The translations under genes were made by a program, and so were the position numbers. Source: Antedon mediterranea (Eukaryota; Echinodermata; Crinoidea; Comatulida; Antedonidae). Taken from it: 64,000 nt of DNA. Below are positions 1 to 11,754 of this stretch, piece by piece; the stretch's first letter is position 1; each line of letters starts with the position of its first letter. Below the pieces are notes generated by a model. The model made no database searches. It was not told the DNA's origin and was given only the letters and a program-made list of their open reading frames with translations. The DNA lies in contig NC_092670.1 in the NCBI RefSeq assembly GCF_964355755.1, positions 9,051,201-9,115,200 on the forward strand, given 5' to 3'.

Positions 1-78
1 ACAAACTATTTTTCCCAATAATATACCAGTGTGATCTTTTTTTTAAACAACAATCTTTTTTAATTTTTTTTATTTTAG

Positions 79-889
79 AGAGTTTTATGAGGGACTGTGG
101 TGACATTTTACAATATAATCCTTCTGCTAATGGTGGTGAATATGTGATACAACCAGGTGATGGAGAACCAGAGATTACTGTGTACTGTGACATGAGGGAA
201 GATGGAGGTTGGATGGTAAGTATACAGTAGGCAACAATTTATTCAAAGAAATTAGAAGTACCGTTGATCCAACATCACTGCCACAGCTTACTAATTCATT
301 ACTAAAACAGTGCCAGGGACAGAAAACACTGATATGGCTTTAGAAGCATAAACATAACTGCGGAAACTTTCAGGTTGACAAATATGTTTTAGTTTTAACC
401 GAAAGAGCGACCATTATATACTAATGTTCCAAAACTTGCATACTAAGAACCAACAAGCAATTTATTATTACTGGCAGTTAGGTTCTCATTTCAATCATTG
501 CTATTTACACTAGTTGATGGGCCTGTCATCACTGTTTTAGTAAAGCTAAACTAGAGTAAAGATTACTTTCTTTTCATTATCAGGTGATACAGAGAAGACA
601 AGATGGATCAGTTGATTTCTACCGAAATTGGAAAAAATACAAAGAGGGTTTTGGAAACGTGAACACAGAGTTCTGGCTTGGTAATGAACAAATCAACCGT
701 TTAACAGCTGATGGCGAATTTGAGCTATTGATAGAAATGACAGACCACTTGAATGTAATGAAGATCGCAAGATATTCTCTCTTTCGTATTGGTACTGAGG
801 ACTCTAACTATGTTTTGACTATCAGTGGATACACAGCGACGCTGGAAACAAAGGTTTTTCCAGCCTCCTGCGTAAATGGTTCGTGCTTG
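79..889 (+). CDS. Fibrinogen-related (FReD) protein, N-terminal half of the domain (two exons)
   Basis: Exon 79-215 follows TTTTATTTTAG and ends at GGATG|GTAAGT. It encodes the FReD opening, with DCGDIL, the GGEYVIQP stretch and VYCDM, so the first conserved Cys pair is present. Exon 584-about 889 follows ATTATCAG and encodes VIQRRQDGSVDFYRNW, FGNVNTEFWLGNE and YSLFRIGTEDSNYVLTISGY, all hallmark FReD motifs. Splice phases agree: the first exon ends in phase 0 and the second starts in phase 0. FReD proteins are usually secreted or membrane lectins that bind acetylated sugars. The C-terminal half (Ca2+ site, SNLNG motif) does not follow; the exon drifts into unrelated sequence with two extra Cys. 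The 3' splice site is uncertain (GT at 879 in phase 1, or at 890 in phase 0). The gene start lies before the window. The paralogue at 62.5-63.7 kb is spliced at the same place. Confidence 0.85.
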
Positions 890-1058
890 GTACGTTTTGT
901 TCATTAGTTTTCTCCTTAAAGAAGAGCTCCCCTCAAACTTTTATTATGTTTAGATAAGTTTAATTAAAGTGATTATACAAAAAAAAAAGGAAAAATATGG
1001 CAATATATTTAATAATATGGAAATAGTGCTTTTTAATATATTACATTTTTTTCTGCAG

Positions 1059-1345
1059 AGTCAACTACAATGGCGATTGGTACGACCACACACGAGGCAT
1101 CAGCAGTAAGTGAATTTGACACGTCCAACACGAACGGTCTTGCATTACGATCGACAACCATTACACATACATCAACTACAGAGTCAACAGCGAATGCTAA
1201 GACAACACCGATAAGTACAACTATAATCCAAAATTCACCAACGACAGAGTTAACTAATGGTACAGCCATAATATGGCAAATTGTTTTATCATTTACTTCT
1301 GAATTAAACTTTAGGGCAATTGGTTGCAACTTAAGTCCAATATAG
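1059..1345 (+). CDS. Ser/Thr-rich (mucin-like) terminal exon after the FReD fragment
   Basis: The open frame follows TTTTTTCTGCAG and runs to a TAG at 1343-1345. From residue 2 it is dominated by Thr and Ser (STT, TTT, TTITHTSTTEST, TTPISTTI, SPTTELT), as in O-glycosylated stalks. It ends in a short hydrophobic run (AIIWQIVLSF) that is too short to call a membrane anchor safely. The last 50 bases lie inside the 547 bp tandem repeat, so the stop codon comes from repeat sequence. Joining to the preceding FReD exon needs a phase-1 donor, and the candidate (AATG|GTTCGT) is weak. The coding status is therefore inferred from composition and the acceptor only. Confidence 0.45.
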
Positions 1346-2387
1346 GCCTATTCGACTTAATATGCAATATATCACAATCATGTCATTAGCACAAATGCAT
1401 AGATTAAGATATCGGACAAACTGAAAATGTAATCTGGCATCACATGCATATATTCAGTTTATATTAAAAAATATTTAATGATATTTACCAGGATTTAATT
1501 AGTATAGATAGAGATAGCCACATGCGATGGTAAAATAGACCTAACTAGAATAGCTAAATTACGTACATTTCCTGTTTTTAATATTCATTGTCGTTGCAAT
1601 GTAAAACAAGAATATTTCTTACAAAAAACGCTGCTCGCTTATTGTTATTGCTAAGGTCAAGTCTGGGGGTCACTTCAAGTATCCTATTACAAACAAAAAC
1701 TTCAATGGACTATTTTGATAATAATTCAATGATTATCTGACAGCGAATTATAGTAATAACATGGGACTCATAAATACCAGAAATGCTTTGGGATTTGTCG
1801 ACTCTTTTCCCAGCCGTTTTTTTTATTCAACAGGTGAAATTACTTCTGAATTAAACTTTAGGGCAATTGGTTGCAACTTAAGTCCAATATAGGCCTATTC
1901 GACTTAATATGCAATATATCACAATCATGTCATTAGCACAAATGCATAGATTAAGATATCGGACAAACTGAAAATGTAATCTGGCATCACATGCATATAT
2001 TCAGTTTATATTAAAAAATATTTAATTATATTTACCAGGATTTAATTAGTATAGATAGAGATAGCCACATGCGATGGTAAAATAGACCTAACTAGAATAG
2101 CTAAATTACGTACATTTCCTGTTTTTAATATTCATTGTCGTTGCAATGTAAAACAAGAATATTTCTTACAAAAAACGCTGCTCACTTATTGTTATTGCTA
2201 AGGTCAAGTCTGGGGGTCACTTCAAGTATCCTATTACAAACAAAAACTTCAATGGACTGTTTTGATAATAATTCAATGATTATCTGACAGCGAATTATAG
2301 TAATATCATGGGACTCATAAATACCAGAAATGCTTTGGGATTTGTCGACTCTTTTCCCAGCCGTTTTTTGGATTCAACAGGTGAAAT
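1293..2387. repeat. Two-copy tandem duplication, 547 bp unit
   Basis: The segment beginning TTACTTCTGAATTAAAC at 1293 starts again at 1840. The copies (1293-1839 and 1840-2387) match almost base for base; the few differences include CTCGCTT/CTCACTT and AATGATAT/AATTATAT. Both end in CAACAGGTGAAATT. Near identity implies a recent duplication. It begins inside the Ser/Thr-rich exon. Confidence 0.95.
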
Positions 2388-3386
2388 TATAGTGGAGTTT
2401 CCATTTTAACAAAAATGTCAAAGTGTAGTACTATAAAGCTGCTTGATTTCATCTAATGAATGAGTCATCTCGTGTGACGTAGCGGGCTAGAGCAGCAGGG
2501 TGAAAAATACTTTTACTTCTATCAAGTTTAATCATCACTGTTCCGACGTACGCAAAGCAGAAAACGATGTGTAATAATATGTACGATAAACGGCAATATG
2601 CTAACGTCGTCGACTCTAATTAATTAACCAATAATTAATATAATTAATAATATATAATAATAATAATTATTATTATTATTATAAAGTGCTTTAAGAATAC
2701 GATTTATTTTATCGGAAGAAACAATTGAGGAAAATATATAATTATTAAGAATTAGAATGTTGTAAGATGTAAATGAAACACTGGTAAACAAATGTTAATA
2801 GAAATGCGTGCGTTTGTTTTTGCGTGTAAAATTTTACCTAATAAAATGAACTTGAAATATTAGTAAAACACCACTACTCAAGAGAAGATGCTAAGGCATT
2901 GAAGAATTTATTTTTTAAATATGTTTCTGAACAGGCTCAGAATGAATTTCTGACTGTGTGCGTCATGAGAAGGTACATGGAAAACCCTGTCATATGGGTC
3001 GTTGATTTGTCCGTAGTCATTGCATTTTGCCGGGGATTCCCATCATTTAAGTATTTCCGTAGTACCCTATTTATCTTCATTTCCCTACGTCCGTAATATT
3101 GGGCCAAATTTCCGTAGTAATTACGGGCGTTCCGAACTTTGAAATAACAGTGTTTAATTGCTTCTTTCTGCAAATTTCTTTCATATTTTCTTTTCTGGAA
3201 TGTTGATAATAGGCCTAGTAATTAGTTTGGGGACTTCCTCTGACGTTCGTATTGAACGCAACACAAATGTTATCCTTAGTCGCATTTTTATCCGAATTAT
3301 TACTCATTTTGTTTGTATATTATTGACATGATATGATATGTTCATTTATTCTGTGCATGTTAAAATATGTTAAATGCATATGGGTA
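2388..3386. other. No gene recognised; TAA/ATT microsatellite
   Basis: This is AT-rich DNA with a short ATAATAATAATTATTATTATTATT tract near 2645-2682 that can fold on itself. The short open frames at 2899-3173 have no recognisable domain. Confidence 0.6.
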
Positions 3387-3750
3387 CCATATGGGATTCA
3401 TCTTGTTTTGCACCCGATACCCATGTGGGTCCCATATTGAGTGGCCTATCCCAGAACCCACATGGGGCCCATATCCGAAGACTTCATGGGCAAATTATGT
3501 GTTGCCCATATGGGATTTTAACAGTTTTGCACCCAAGCCCCATGTGGGTCCAATCTTGGTGAGCCCATTCCAAACAAAACCCATATGGGGCCCATATCTG
3601 AAAACAAATGAGTATCATAATTGGTTGCCAATATTGGATTCTTCTGGTTTTGCTCCCAGTACCCATGTGGGTCCCATCTTAGGAAGCCCATCCCATACAA
3701 AACCCATATGGGCCCCATATCCAGAAACGTATGGGCATTGCAATGGGCTA
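3387..3750. repeat. Short array of about 120 bp units carrying CCCATATGGG-type palindromes
   Basis: Three units start at 3387, 3506 and 3628. Each has the order CCATATGG, TTTTGCACCC or TTTTGCTCCC, CCCATGTGGGTCC, a spacer, and CCCATATGGGGCCCATAT. The self-complementary cores CCCATATGGG and GGGCCC recur several times per unit. Open frames through this stretch (both strands) are products of the repeat. Confidence 0.85.
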
Positions 3751-5080
3751 TCGAAATGTAAAAGAATCCACAGATGCACAACTTACACATACAGGACAAT
3801 TATAAATACTGTTATGAATTTATTATTTATAATTTGCGTGACAAAGGCTACTGGAAATAGCTGAAGTGAGTACTTGATGAGTGATTTATCGAAAGTCAAA
3901 TTCTTTACAACAACAAAAATACTAAATGATCTATAAATAATGAAAAATTTGACAATGTTCAACATGAATCTGTAGCGTTTAAACCAAGCGTCGTAAAGTT
4001 TATCTACGGGTTTTATTTCGGGCTTATCAAGCCTTCCATCGCGCCCCATCAGTACTTCTTTGCCTTCTACAAAATTGTCACTTTGTCATTTGTTGCCACA
4101 ATATTTGATTTTGGGTTCCTGAAAAAAGAAACAAAAATGTAAACTCAATTATTTACGTATCTTAGATTGCCAAATTTGTAAACAAAACACTGTTGAGGAC
4201 AGATTTATTTCGATCGATTATGATATTTTTAATAATGATTTAAAAAATAAATCTATTCCAAGATTTATTTATGTTACCCTCCTATTAACAAGTTAATATG
4301 TTTATATGTTAATATTGTTTTATTATTTTCTATAATTTAGAAAAAAATGTCCACCTTGCTTTTGAAAGGAGAAATAATTATGAAATTTGAATTATAGTAT
4401 TATAAGTGTACATGAATACGTTCCTTAATAATTGAAAGAAGACTAATATATAATTCAGATAATTCAGATAATATTTATTTAGATATCAATGAATAATACA
4501 AAATAGAAAAAAGATATTAAAGTGAACCTAGATAAAGCAGTAATTGGTAGTCATTATTATCATGGATCCCTTCTAGAAGTTAAAACTTGTCTCGTAGGGA
4601 TCCACAACAAAACACATTACTAAAAAAAATAAAAAAAACCTAGAATATATATATACATAATTTAGGATAAGAAATTACAGTATAATAACATATAACTAAC
4701 ATCTTCTTTATAAAAATTATTTAAATTATGTGATTTAAACGCACTTACCGATGTTAGATTATACAGGCATCTTATTTTTTCTGAAATTTCTTTCCAGTCC
4801 GATTGATTTTTGTTAGCTAGTGCTACAATGTTATTGTACTGGCTATCTCGGCTACATAATACGAGCCTATGATCTGAAAATGTGTTAAATAGAAATATAA
4901 CTTAAGATGATTTTTATATAATAATTATACACAAAACATGGACCTCTAACATTTTATAATCTGCTAGCCATGGCCTAGCCTGCTTCTTAAACATACATGC
5001 TGCACACATGCATTTAATGCCTAAAATAATATTGTAATTAAAAGCTTTACATTGTTACATTACCGGCCGTAGTATATAAT
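3751..5080. other. No gene recognised
   Basis: AT-rich sequence with no splice-bounded coding stretch or strong repeat that could be identified. Confidence 0.55.
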
Positions 5081-5092
5081 AATAAATAGAAG

Positions 5093-7151
5093 CCGGTTAT
5101 TTAACACTAAACCGTTCGTTATAGGTAATGTTTATAGACCACCAAATTCGTGTACTGGATTTGTTGATATAATGCATGATCAAATATCTTTTATACTAGA
5201 TAGTATAAGAGAGATTATTGTTGTTGGTGACTTAAATTGGAATATATTTGATAAACAGCATTCTCGGAACATTAAAATCCTCCACCAAATTTTCCAATTA
5301 AACCAGTATATTAAAACTCCAACGCGCGTAACGGAAAACAGTAGTAGTTGTATTGATTTAATTTTTTCAAATAGGGATGACTTTATAAGCAAAACTGGAG
5401 TTGTACCAATTGGAATTAGCGATCACTCATTGATATATGCAATACGTAAAAAAATTAAAATAAAATTGTAAAAATAAGAAAAAAAACACAAAATTGCCCC
5501 CGCGTATTTTACATACGAGAACCTTCCGGAAATTTAACAAAGATTTGTTTATTTCTGATCTTGCATCTGCTCCGTGGAGTATTTGTGAGGCGTCCGAGGA
5601 TGCTGACGAGGCTTGGGACATTTGGAAACACATACAGGAGGATGTAAACATGAACTTAACAACTACCGTCCAATATCTGTTATACCTATTGTTATGAAAG
5701 TTTTTGAAAGATGCATCCATAATCAAGTTATGAATCATATAAATGAGTTTAATTTATTATGTAAAAATCAATCTGGTTTTAGGTCGTTACATTCAACTTC
5801 TACTACACTGATAGATGTATGCAATTATATATATAAAAATATTGATAATGGCTTGGTATAACTGGAGCAATTTTTCTTGACCTAAAAAAGGCGTTTGATA
5901 CGGTAGACCACGATATTTTATTACGTAAATTATGCACCTTTGGAATGATAAACACTGAGCTTGCATGGTTCAGTAATTATTTAAAAAATCGCAAACAATT
6001 TGTTAATTTTAATGGAAAAAAATCTGAAATTTTAAATGTTAACTATGGGGTACCACAAGGCTCAATGCTTGGTCCTTTGTTGTTTATTTTATACATAAAT
6101 GACTTACATGATAGTGTTGATGGGATTTGTAAAACAGTCCTCTATGCAGACGACACTGCGCTTTTTTATGCATGTAAATCAAATGAAGAGCTTACAACAG
6201 TTTTAACTGAACAGTTGGAAAATGTAAAACAATGGTTAGATAAACAAAATTAACTCTAAACATTGATAAAACCAAATACATGCTTTTTGGTACTCATGCA
6301 CGTGTTAATAAAACAACAGATGAAACAGTAATTTTTGATAACATTCCGATTGAGAAAGTTGAAACGTTTAAATATTTGGGACTTACATTTGATGAACAAC
6401 TCTCATGGAAAGTACATATTGATTCTATGTGTGCAAAACTATCAAAAATTCTACATCTATTTTATAGATTGAAAAGTTTTACATCTCCTAAAATTATTAA
6501 AAGATTATACAATGCTGGGGTACTGGTTCAAACGCCCATATTTTAAAATTGCAAAGGGTACAAAATAGAGCTGCGCGATTAATACTAGGTGCTGATATTC
6601 GAACTCCTGTTAGACAAATGCATTATGATTTAGGTTGGCTAACAATTAAGACAAGAATTGAATATCATACAATTTGTACAATATTTAGATGTTTACAAGA
6701 ATCTGTACCTTCATACTTATGTGATGTTTTGCAATATATTAGTAGTGTACACAATATTAAAACCAGAAACTATGAAAATAATCTGTTGTATTTGCCCAGA
6801 TGTAACCTCGAAATATACAAGCGTAGTTTTGTTTATTATGGAAGTTCACTCTGGAATGGCCTACCTTATGAATTAAGAAAACAAAACAATTATAACCGTT
6901 TTAAATCACTTGTTAAGATTCATTTATTGTTGCCGGTGGTCTAGGATGGTTCCAGTGAAATATATTTAAATATGGTGTAAAAGTTATAATAATAATGAGA
7001 ACATGCATTGAAGTTTATTTTTAGTTTAAGTTTTAGTTTAAGTTAAGTTGTTTTCAAATTTTGTTTAAATGTGCCGTAGGGCCCCTCGGAAGAGCAGTTT
7101 TATTTTTACTGAGAGGGCTACCCTACTGAAAGAAAACGAAATAAATAAATA
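5093..7151 (+). mobile_element. CR1/Jockey-superfamily non-LTR retrotransposon, 5'-truncated, internally deleted, dead
   Basis: The 5' end starts inside the apurinic endonuclease domain (VIGNVYRPPNS near 5125; IIVVGDLNWN; GISDHSLIYA). An internal deletion near 5635 joins the endonuclease region to the reverse transcriptase. RT motifs follow in shifting frames: NNYRPISVIPI, FLDLKKAFDTVDHDIL, GVPQGSMLGPLLF, VLYADDTALF, KYLGLTFD, then the C-terminal WNGLPYELR. Frameshifts are visible near 5857, 6250 and 6535. The 3' end has (AAAT)n at 7138-7157. The 12 bases AATAAATAGAAG at 5081-5092 recur at 7152-7163, a likely target-site duplication, although the second copy overlaps the simple tail. It is not a host gene. 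Confidence 0.92.
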
Positions 7152-7163
7152 AATAAATAGAAG

Positions 7164-7843
7164 AGTATTCAAATTAATAACTTACCTTACATCTTGTTGC
7201 ACTATAGTTTACTTTTGAAGACATAATTATGCTGTTGAGTCAATTTCATTTGACAGAACGCTGTAATGAACACTATGTGGTATAGTGTACTGTATTAAAA
7301 AGGTACAGTATTAAAAGTTTAAACTGATTTCAGGGTTGAGGTGTTTCAAATGTGGGAAAACTCGACATTGAGGTCAGTTTATGTTCCATTGGCCAATGGC
7401 AATGGTTATTTTACTATGGTCATCATATTGGAATGTGCCTTAACAGTTAATGCTCGGTTAGGGAATACAGTACTGTACTTGCCTTTGAAAGTTGACCTCG
7501 GATTGTTTCATTGTCAAAGATTCCCAATCATTATATAGTGCATGCCTATATAAAACATTATGAATGCATTGATTTTAGTACTTAGTTTGTTTTAATTCAT
7601 ATTGGTCGATAGGTATTGTATTGTTTAATACTGTATCGTGCCACCCAATCTTCAATACTTTTCATTCCCATACTTCAGTAATTTTATCTGTCTGTAATAT
7701 TGAAATGTATATCTTAAATCTTTTCAGTACTGTTAATTACACCATCTTTATGGAAATGTTTACATATAGTAGGTTCATGTACGTTTTATACGTTTTTACG
7801 TTTTGTGGGTAACAAATAATTTACCAGGGCGTTTCTTATCCAA
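7164..7843. other. No gene recognised
   Basis: Unique-looking AT-rich DNA between the retroposon tail and the next repeat array; only short open frames without domains. Confidence 0.5.
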
Positions 7844-8897
7844 TATGTGGCAACTGCATGCCCATATATTTTACAGATGAACCCCATGTATGTTGTGGGT
7901 GTACCAAAATGCATTTGTAATGGGACCCATATGTATGCCCATGCTTTTCGCTTACGAATCCCATATGGACCACAAATGGGCAACCCATATGTATTTGCCC
8001 ATATATTGTACAGATGGGCCCCATGTAAGTTGTATATGGGCATACCCATATGTATCAGCCCAGGTTTATGGCATATGGGCCCCGTGTATTTTTTGTGTGG
8101 GCAAACCCATATGTATTTGCCCATGCTTTTAGCTTATGAATCCCATATTAGTCACAAATGGGCAACCCATATGTACCTGCCCATCTATTGTATAGGTGGG
8201 CCCCATGTACGTTGTATATGGGCATACCCATATGTATCAGCCCATGTTTATGGCATTTGGGCCCCATGTATTGTGTGTGTGGGAAAACCCATATGTATTT
8301 GCCCATGCTTTTAGCTTACGATACCCATATGGCAGGCCTGCCATATGGGTAAAAAATGGGAAACCCATATGACCAGCCCATAAATTGTATATATGGGCCC
8401 CATGTACATTGTATATGGGCATACCCATATGTATCAGCCCGTGTTTATGGCATGTGGGCCCCATGTATTTTTTGTATGGGAAAACCCATATGTATTTGCC
8501 CATGCTTTTAACTTACAAATCCCATATGGGTCACAAATGGGCAACCCATATGTATCTGCCCATATATTATACAGATGGGCCCCCATGTACAGTATGGGCA
8601 TACCCATATGTAACAACCCAGGTTTATGTCATATGGGCCCCATGTATATTGGGTGTGGGCAAACCCATATGCATTTTCCCAGCTTTTGGTTTATGAATCC
8701 CATATGGGTTGAAAATGGGCAAGCCCATATGTATCTGCCCATATATTTTACAGATGGGCCCCATGTGGGTAAAATGTGGGCAGGTTATGTGTGTGTTTTC
8801 CCACCTGGGCCCCATATGGGTTGAATATTCCATAGCCCACATAAACTTGCCCAGGTAATTTATATATATGGGCCCCATATGGGCTTGCTACCTGGGT
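7844..8897. repeat. Palindrome-rich array, about 181 bp unit made of three about 60 bp subunits
   Basis: The landmark GGGCAACCCATATG (or a close variant) occurs near 7978, 8159, 8355, 8537 and 8718, giving spacings of about 181, 196, 182 and 181. Inside each unit CCCATATGT recurs about every 60 bases, separated by GGGCCCCATGTA blocks. The cores CCCATATGGG, GGGCCC and CCCATATGTAT make each subunit able to pair with its neighbours. Long open frames on both strands here (YGHTHMY, CGPHVFF and similar) are translations of the repeat and are not proposed as genes. Confidence 0.9.
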
Positions 8898-9674
8898 GGG
8901 TTTGTGTCGATAGAGTTCAGGCACGTTCACAGACAAATATTTTTTTTTATTATTGTATCAATGCAGCTAGAAATGTTTATGAAAGGGTGAAAAGAGCTAT
9001 TGGGAGGCCTATAGATAATACCAACAATGCTATTTTTAGTCGCGAGCTCACTATGTCGGTTGGTTGGTCGGTCGGTTGGTAAAAACACTAACTTGAGCAC
9101 GCTACTGCAGCCATATTGTTGGTAACAGATTCTATAATAGCATGGCTTCGTATAGAAGTCATGCTGATGATATCGCATAATTTATACACAAGTCAATTGT
9201 ATGTCAGTTTAGATCATAGGTCGGAGGATGATTTATCTGCTGCTACACACAAACTTACTGGGTGCATTCGGATGAAATACGTCTATGGATGGTTAGCGAA
9301 ACAAAAAAAAAACAGAGCTCTTCTTGATTTTAAGCAATAGCCATATTCAATCTTTATCTCACCTTAATTTAATCAAAATGTGCTATTCTAGACTGGCTTA
9401 TGAGTTATTGTTTGTATTTTTATGGCACTGATCATATCTATCTTAGTAGAAAACTCTCTTCTAGACTTACTATCACGCAAAAGAATATTTTTGTATTCCA
9501 AAGAAACTTGACACGTGTGTTTCCTTGTTTATTTCGTCTCCATGACTACTTGCTGTAGCTAATATCATTTATGTTGCCAGTGTGTTATACAGTAATTTGA
9601 TATTTGGATACATGACAGTCATAAACACTGGACACTAAACACTAACGGGGAAATCTATCAATTACATTTGAATT
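8898..9674. other. No gene recognised; short GGTTGGTCGGTC tract
   Basis: A small GGTTGGTCGGTCGGTTGG tract lies at 9058-9079. The short open frames show no domain. Confidence 0.5.
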
Positions 9675-9951
9675 ATGAGTAGTGGAAAAGAAACAAATGG
9701 AAACACAGGCGTTGAGGCAATCACTATTTCAATTCACGGAACGGCAAACGATAATACATCGGGTGAAATAAGATGTGGGGCAACCAAACGTTTTGTCTTT
9801 CAAGATGTAAAGCAACAAGATAGGTCAGGGTGCAAATCCTGGATTGAAGAACATATTATGGCCATTATTGTAGGAGCAGTTATGTTAATATTAGTAGTTG
9901 TTGCAGTCACTGTCACGTTGTGTCTTCTTTCCATTGACTCAACTTCCACTG
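9675..9951 (+). CDS. First coding exon of a type II single-pass membrane protein
   Basis: The ATG at 9675 has A at -3. About 60 polar residues (rich in Gly, Thr, Asn) lead to SWIEEHIMAIIVGAVM and then a run of about 25 hydrophobic residues ending TVTLCLLSID, followed by STST. The exon closes at CCACTG|GTAAGTACT (951/952) in phase 1. No signal peptide precedes the hydrophobic segment, so a cytoplasmic N-terminus and a Ser/Thr stalk outside the cell are inferred. Type II anchors with a stalk and a C-terminal FReD are known (FIBCD1-like), and FReD exons lie on the same strand upstream. No downstream exon was found, so family membership is speculation. Two more donor-like sites follow (CCGGTAAGCA at about 9991, ACAGGTGAGT at about 10067). 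Confidence 0.6.
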
Positions 9952-10073
9952 GTAAGTACTTCATAAGTACTTCAACATGGTCGCCCACGACCGGTAAGCA
10001 CCTCCGGCGGGGCGCTCCCCTGTGGGGTACGGTGAAAAATGTCTTCTACTTTAATAGTGACCACCACAGGTGA

Positions 10074-10111
10074 GTATAAAAGGACAAAAACAGGATGAAT
10101 CCTGTTTGTCC
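10074..10111 (+). other. TATA-like motif followed by a strong hairpin
   Basis: GAGTATAAAAGG is followed at 10082-10111 by a stem: GGACAAAAACAGGA pairs with TCCTGTTTGTCC around a TGAA loop, with a 2-base bulge. It could be a small promoter or an RNA structure; nothing identifies the product. Confidence 0.3.
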
Positions 10112-10418
10112 CTTGGAAGCACTATGCCGATCGTGAGCGACTCAGTAGGCATAACAAGTATGTACTCAATATCATTTCTTTAGTTTCTTTTTTAGCAGAG
10201 TAGGCCTATAGAGATTTTGATCTATTGGTTTTATAGAGCGCGTTCCATATGTATTTGGTCCGTGAATGAATATGAATCTGTGTGACTTATTGCAAGTCTG
10301 GAGAATGGTATGCACATTTTCGATGAATTTCTAAGGGTTTTTGCGCGTTCACTTTTTAAACTTTGATCAAGTAGGCCTAATTGTCGAAGATGATATTGAG
10401 TCATAAAACATATTGTCT

Positions 10419-10499
10419 ATTTAACCTACTCACAATTTACGATTTAAATAAGTTACAGCCTGTAACTTATTTAAATCGTAAATTGTGAGTAGGTTAAAT
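10419..10499. repeat. Perfect 81 bp palindrome (40 bp arms, 1 bp centre)
   Basis: Bases 10419-10458 are the exact reverse complement of 10460-10499, with C10459 at the centre (GTTACAG-C-CTGTAAC). Every pair was checked outward until the mismatch at 10418/10500. Confidence 0.95.
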
Positions 10500-10784
10500 T
10501 GTTTAAATAAGGGTACGTGATCTAGTATCTCTTTTCGAGTTCGTTATTATTCTAACTATTAATTTTTGTGACTTATGTAGTTTTTTCAATTCAATGTGTT
10601 GGGTATTCATTTGCCCATATAATGTTTCTATATTGAAGATGTGGCAAGATAAGAGCGTTATAATATAGATTTATTAATATATGTGTAAAGGAAAAATATT
10701 TTTACTTTGCAGATGATACCAAAGGCCTTAGAAATCTCATTACATATATATTTGATGTGGGGTTTCCAGCTTAAATTTCGTTTA

Positions 10785-11100
10785 TCTCTTAGTTTTAAAT
10801 ATAGATATCTTAGTTTTAAATAGAGATATCTCTATTAATAGAGATATCTCTGTTAACAGAGATATCTCCATTTAAAACTAAGATATCTCTATTAAAAACT
10901 AAGATATCTCTAATTAAAACTAAGATATCTTAGTTTTTAATAATAGAGATATCTCTATTTAAAGAGATCTCGATTAATAGAGATATCTCTATTAAAAACT
11001 AAGATATCTTAGTTTTAAATAGAGATATCTTAGTTTTTAATAGAGATACCTTAGTTTTAAATAGAGATATGTCTATTAATTAGTTTTAAAGATATCTTTA
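10785..11100. repeat. Foldback tract of GATATC-cored repeats
   Basis: About twenty GATATC palindromes sit in two flavours, AGAGATATCTCT and AAGATATCTTAG, joined by TTTTAAAT or TTAATAGAG links. The flavours alternate on both strands, so the tract is a mesh of nested inverted repeats. Confidence 0.85.
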
Positions 11101-11750
11101 TTTCTGAATAAATGACAGCTTGGCGCGCCATACTCTACTGTTAGATATATAAACACATAATATACAAATAAACTTTATTAGTGACAGTTGCAACGTTTTA
11201 ATTAATAATCATAAAAAATATAAACGTTGTAGTGATGTATCGTTACAAAGTTTACAATTTCAATCTACTATAACAGAGACAGTTTTAATAATGTATTAAA
11301 TCGCAAATGTTTTGCTTTATTTAGTGGTATGTTATTTATGGTTTATGGTTTTATGGTTTTAAATTTATATAGCGCAAAATACAAATATAGTCTCTATGCG
11401 CTGTTTAGCACAAGTGTGAAAATGAAAAAATGTTGATGTAAAATAAACCATGAAATAGCCTAAAAACCGAATAAATTGACCAAGACAACAGAAAAAGTCC
11501 GAAAACGGAATCTCACATCACCTATCACCACACTGTTTCACTAACTTGTCAAGACATGTGTCATAGTGATGTGAGCATCTGACTATCCTGCCTAACAAAC
11601 AATAAAATTAATAAAATGTATATTTATAGGCCTATAAAACATGAAACAATATTTTGTTACTAAAAGTAGAGCAGTTAATGCCATGAGGTGTGCATGAAAC
11701 TTGGCACAACATTTCTTTGATGTATATAGATTCAAAATATCGGGGGTGCC
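11101..11750. other. No gene recognised
   Basis: AT-rich DNA with a short GTTTATGGTTTTATGGTTTT duplication near 11339; no coding signal was seen. Confidence 0.5.
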
Positions 11751-11754
11751 AAAG

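Noticed and set aside
7786-8936. Long open frames on both strands (YGHTHMY, GPICTIYG and similar)
   Set aside because: They follow the palindromic repeat in all frames and have no start or domain; repeat translation only.
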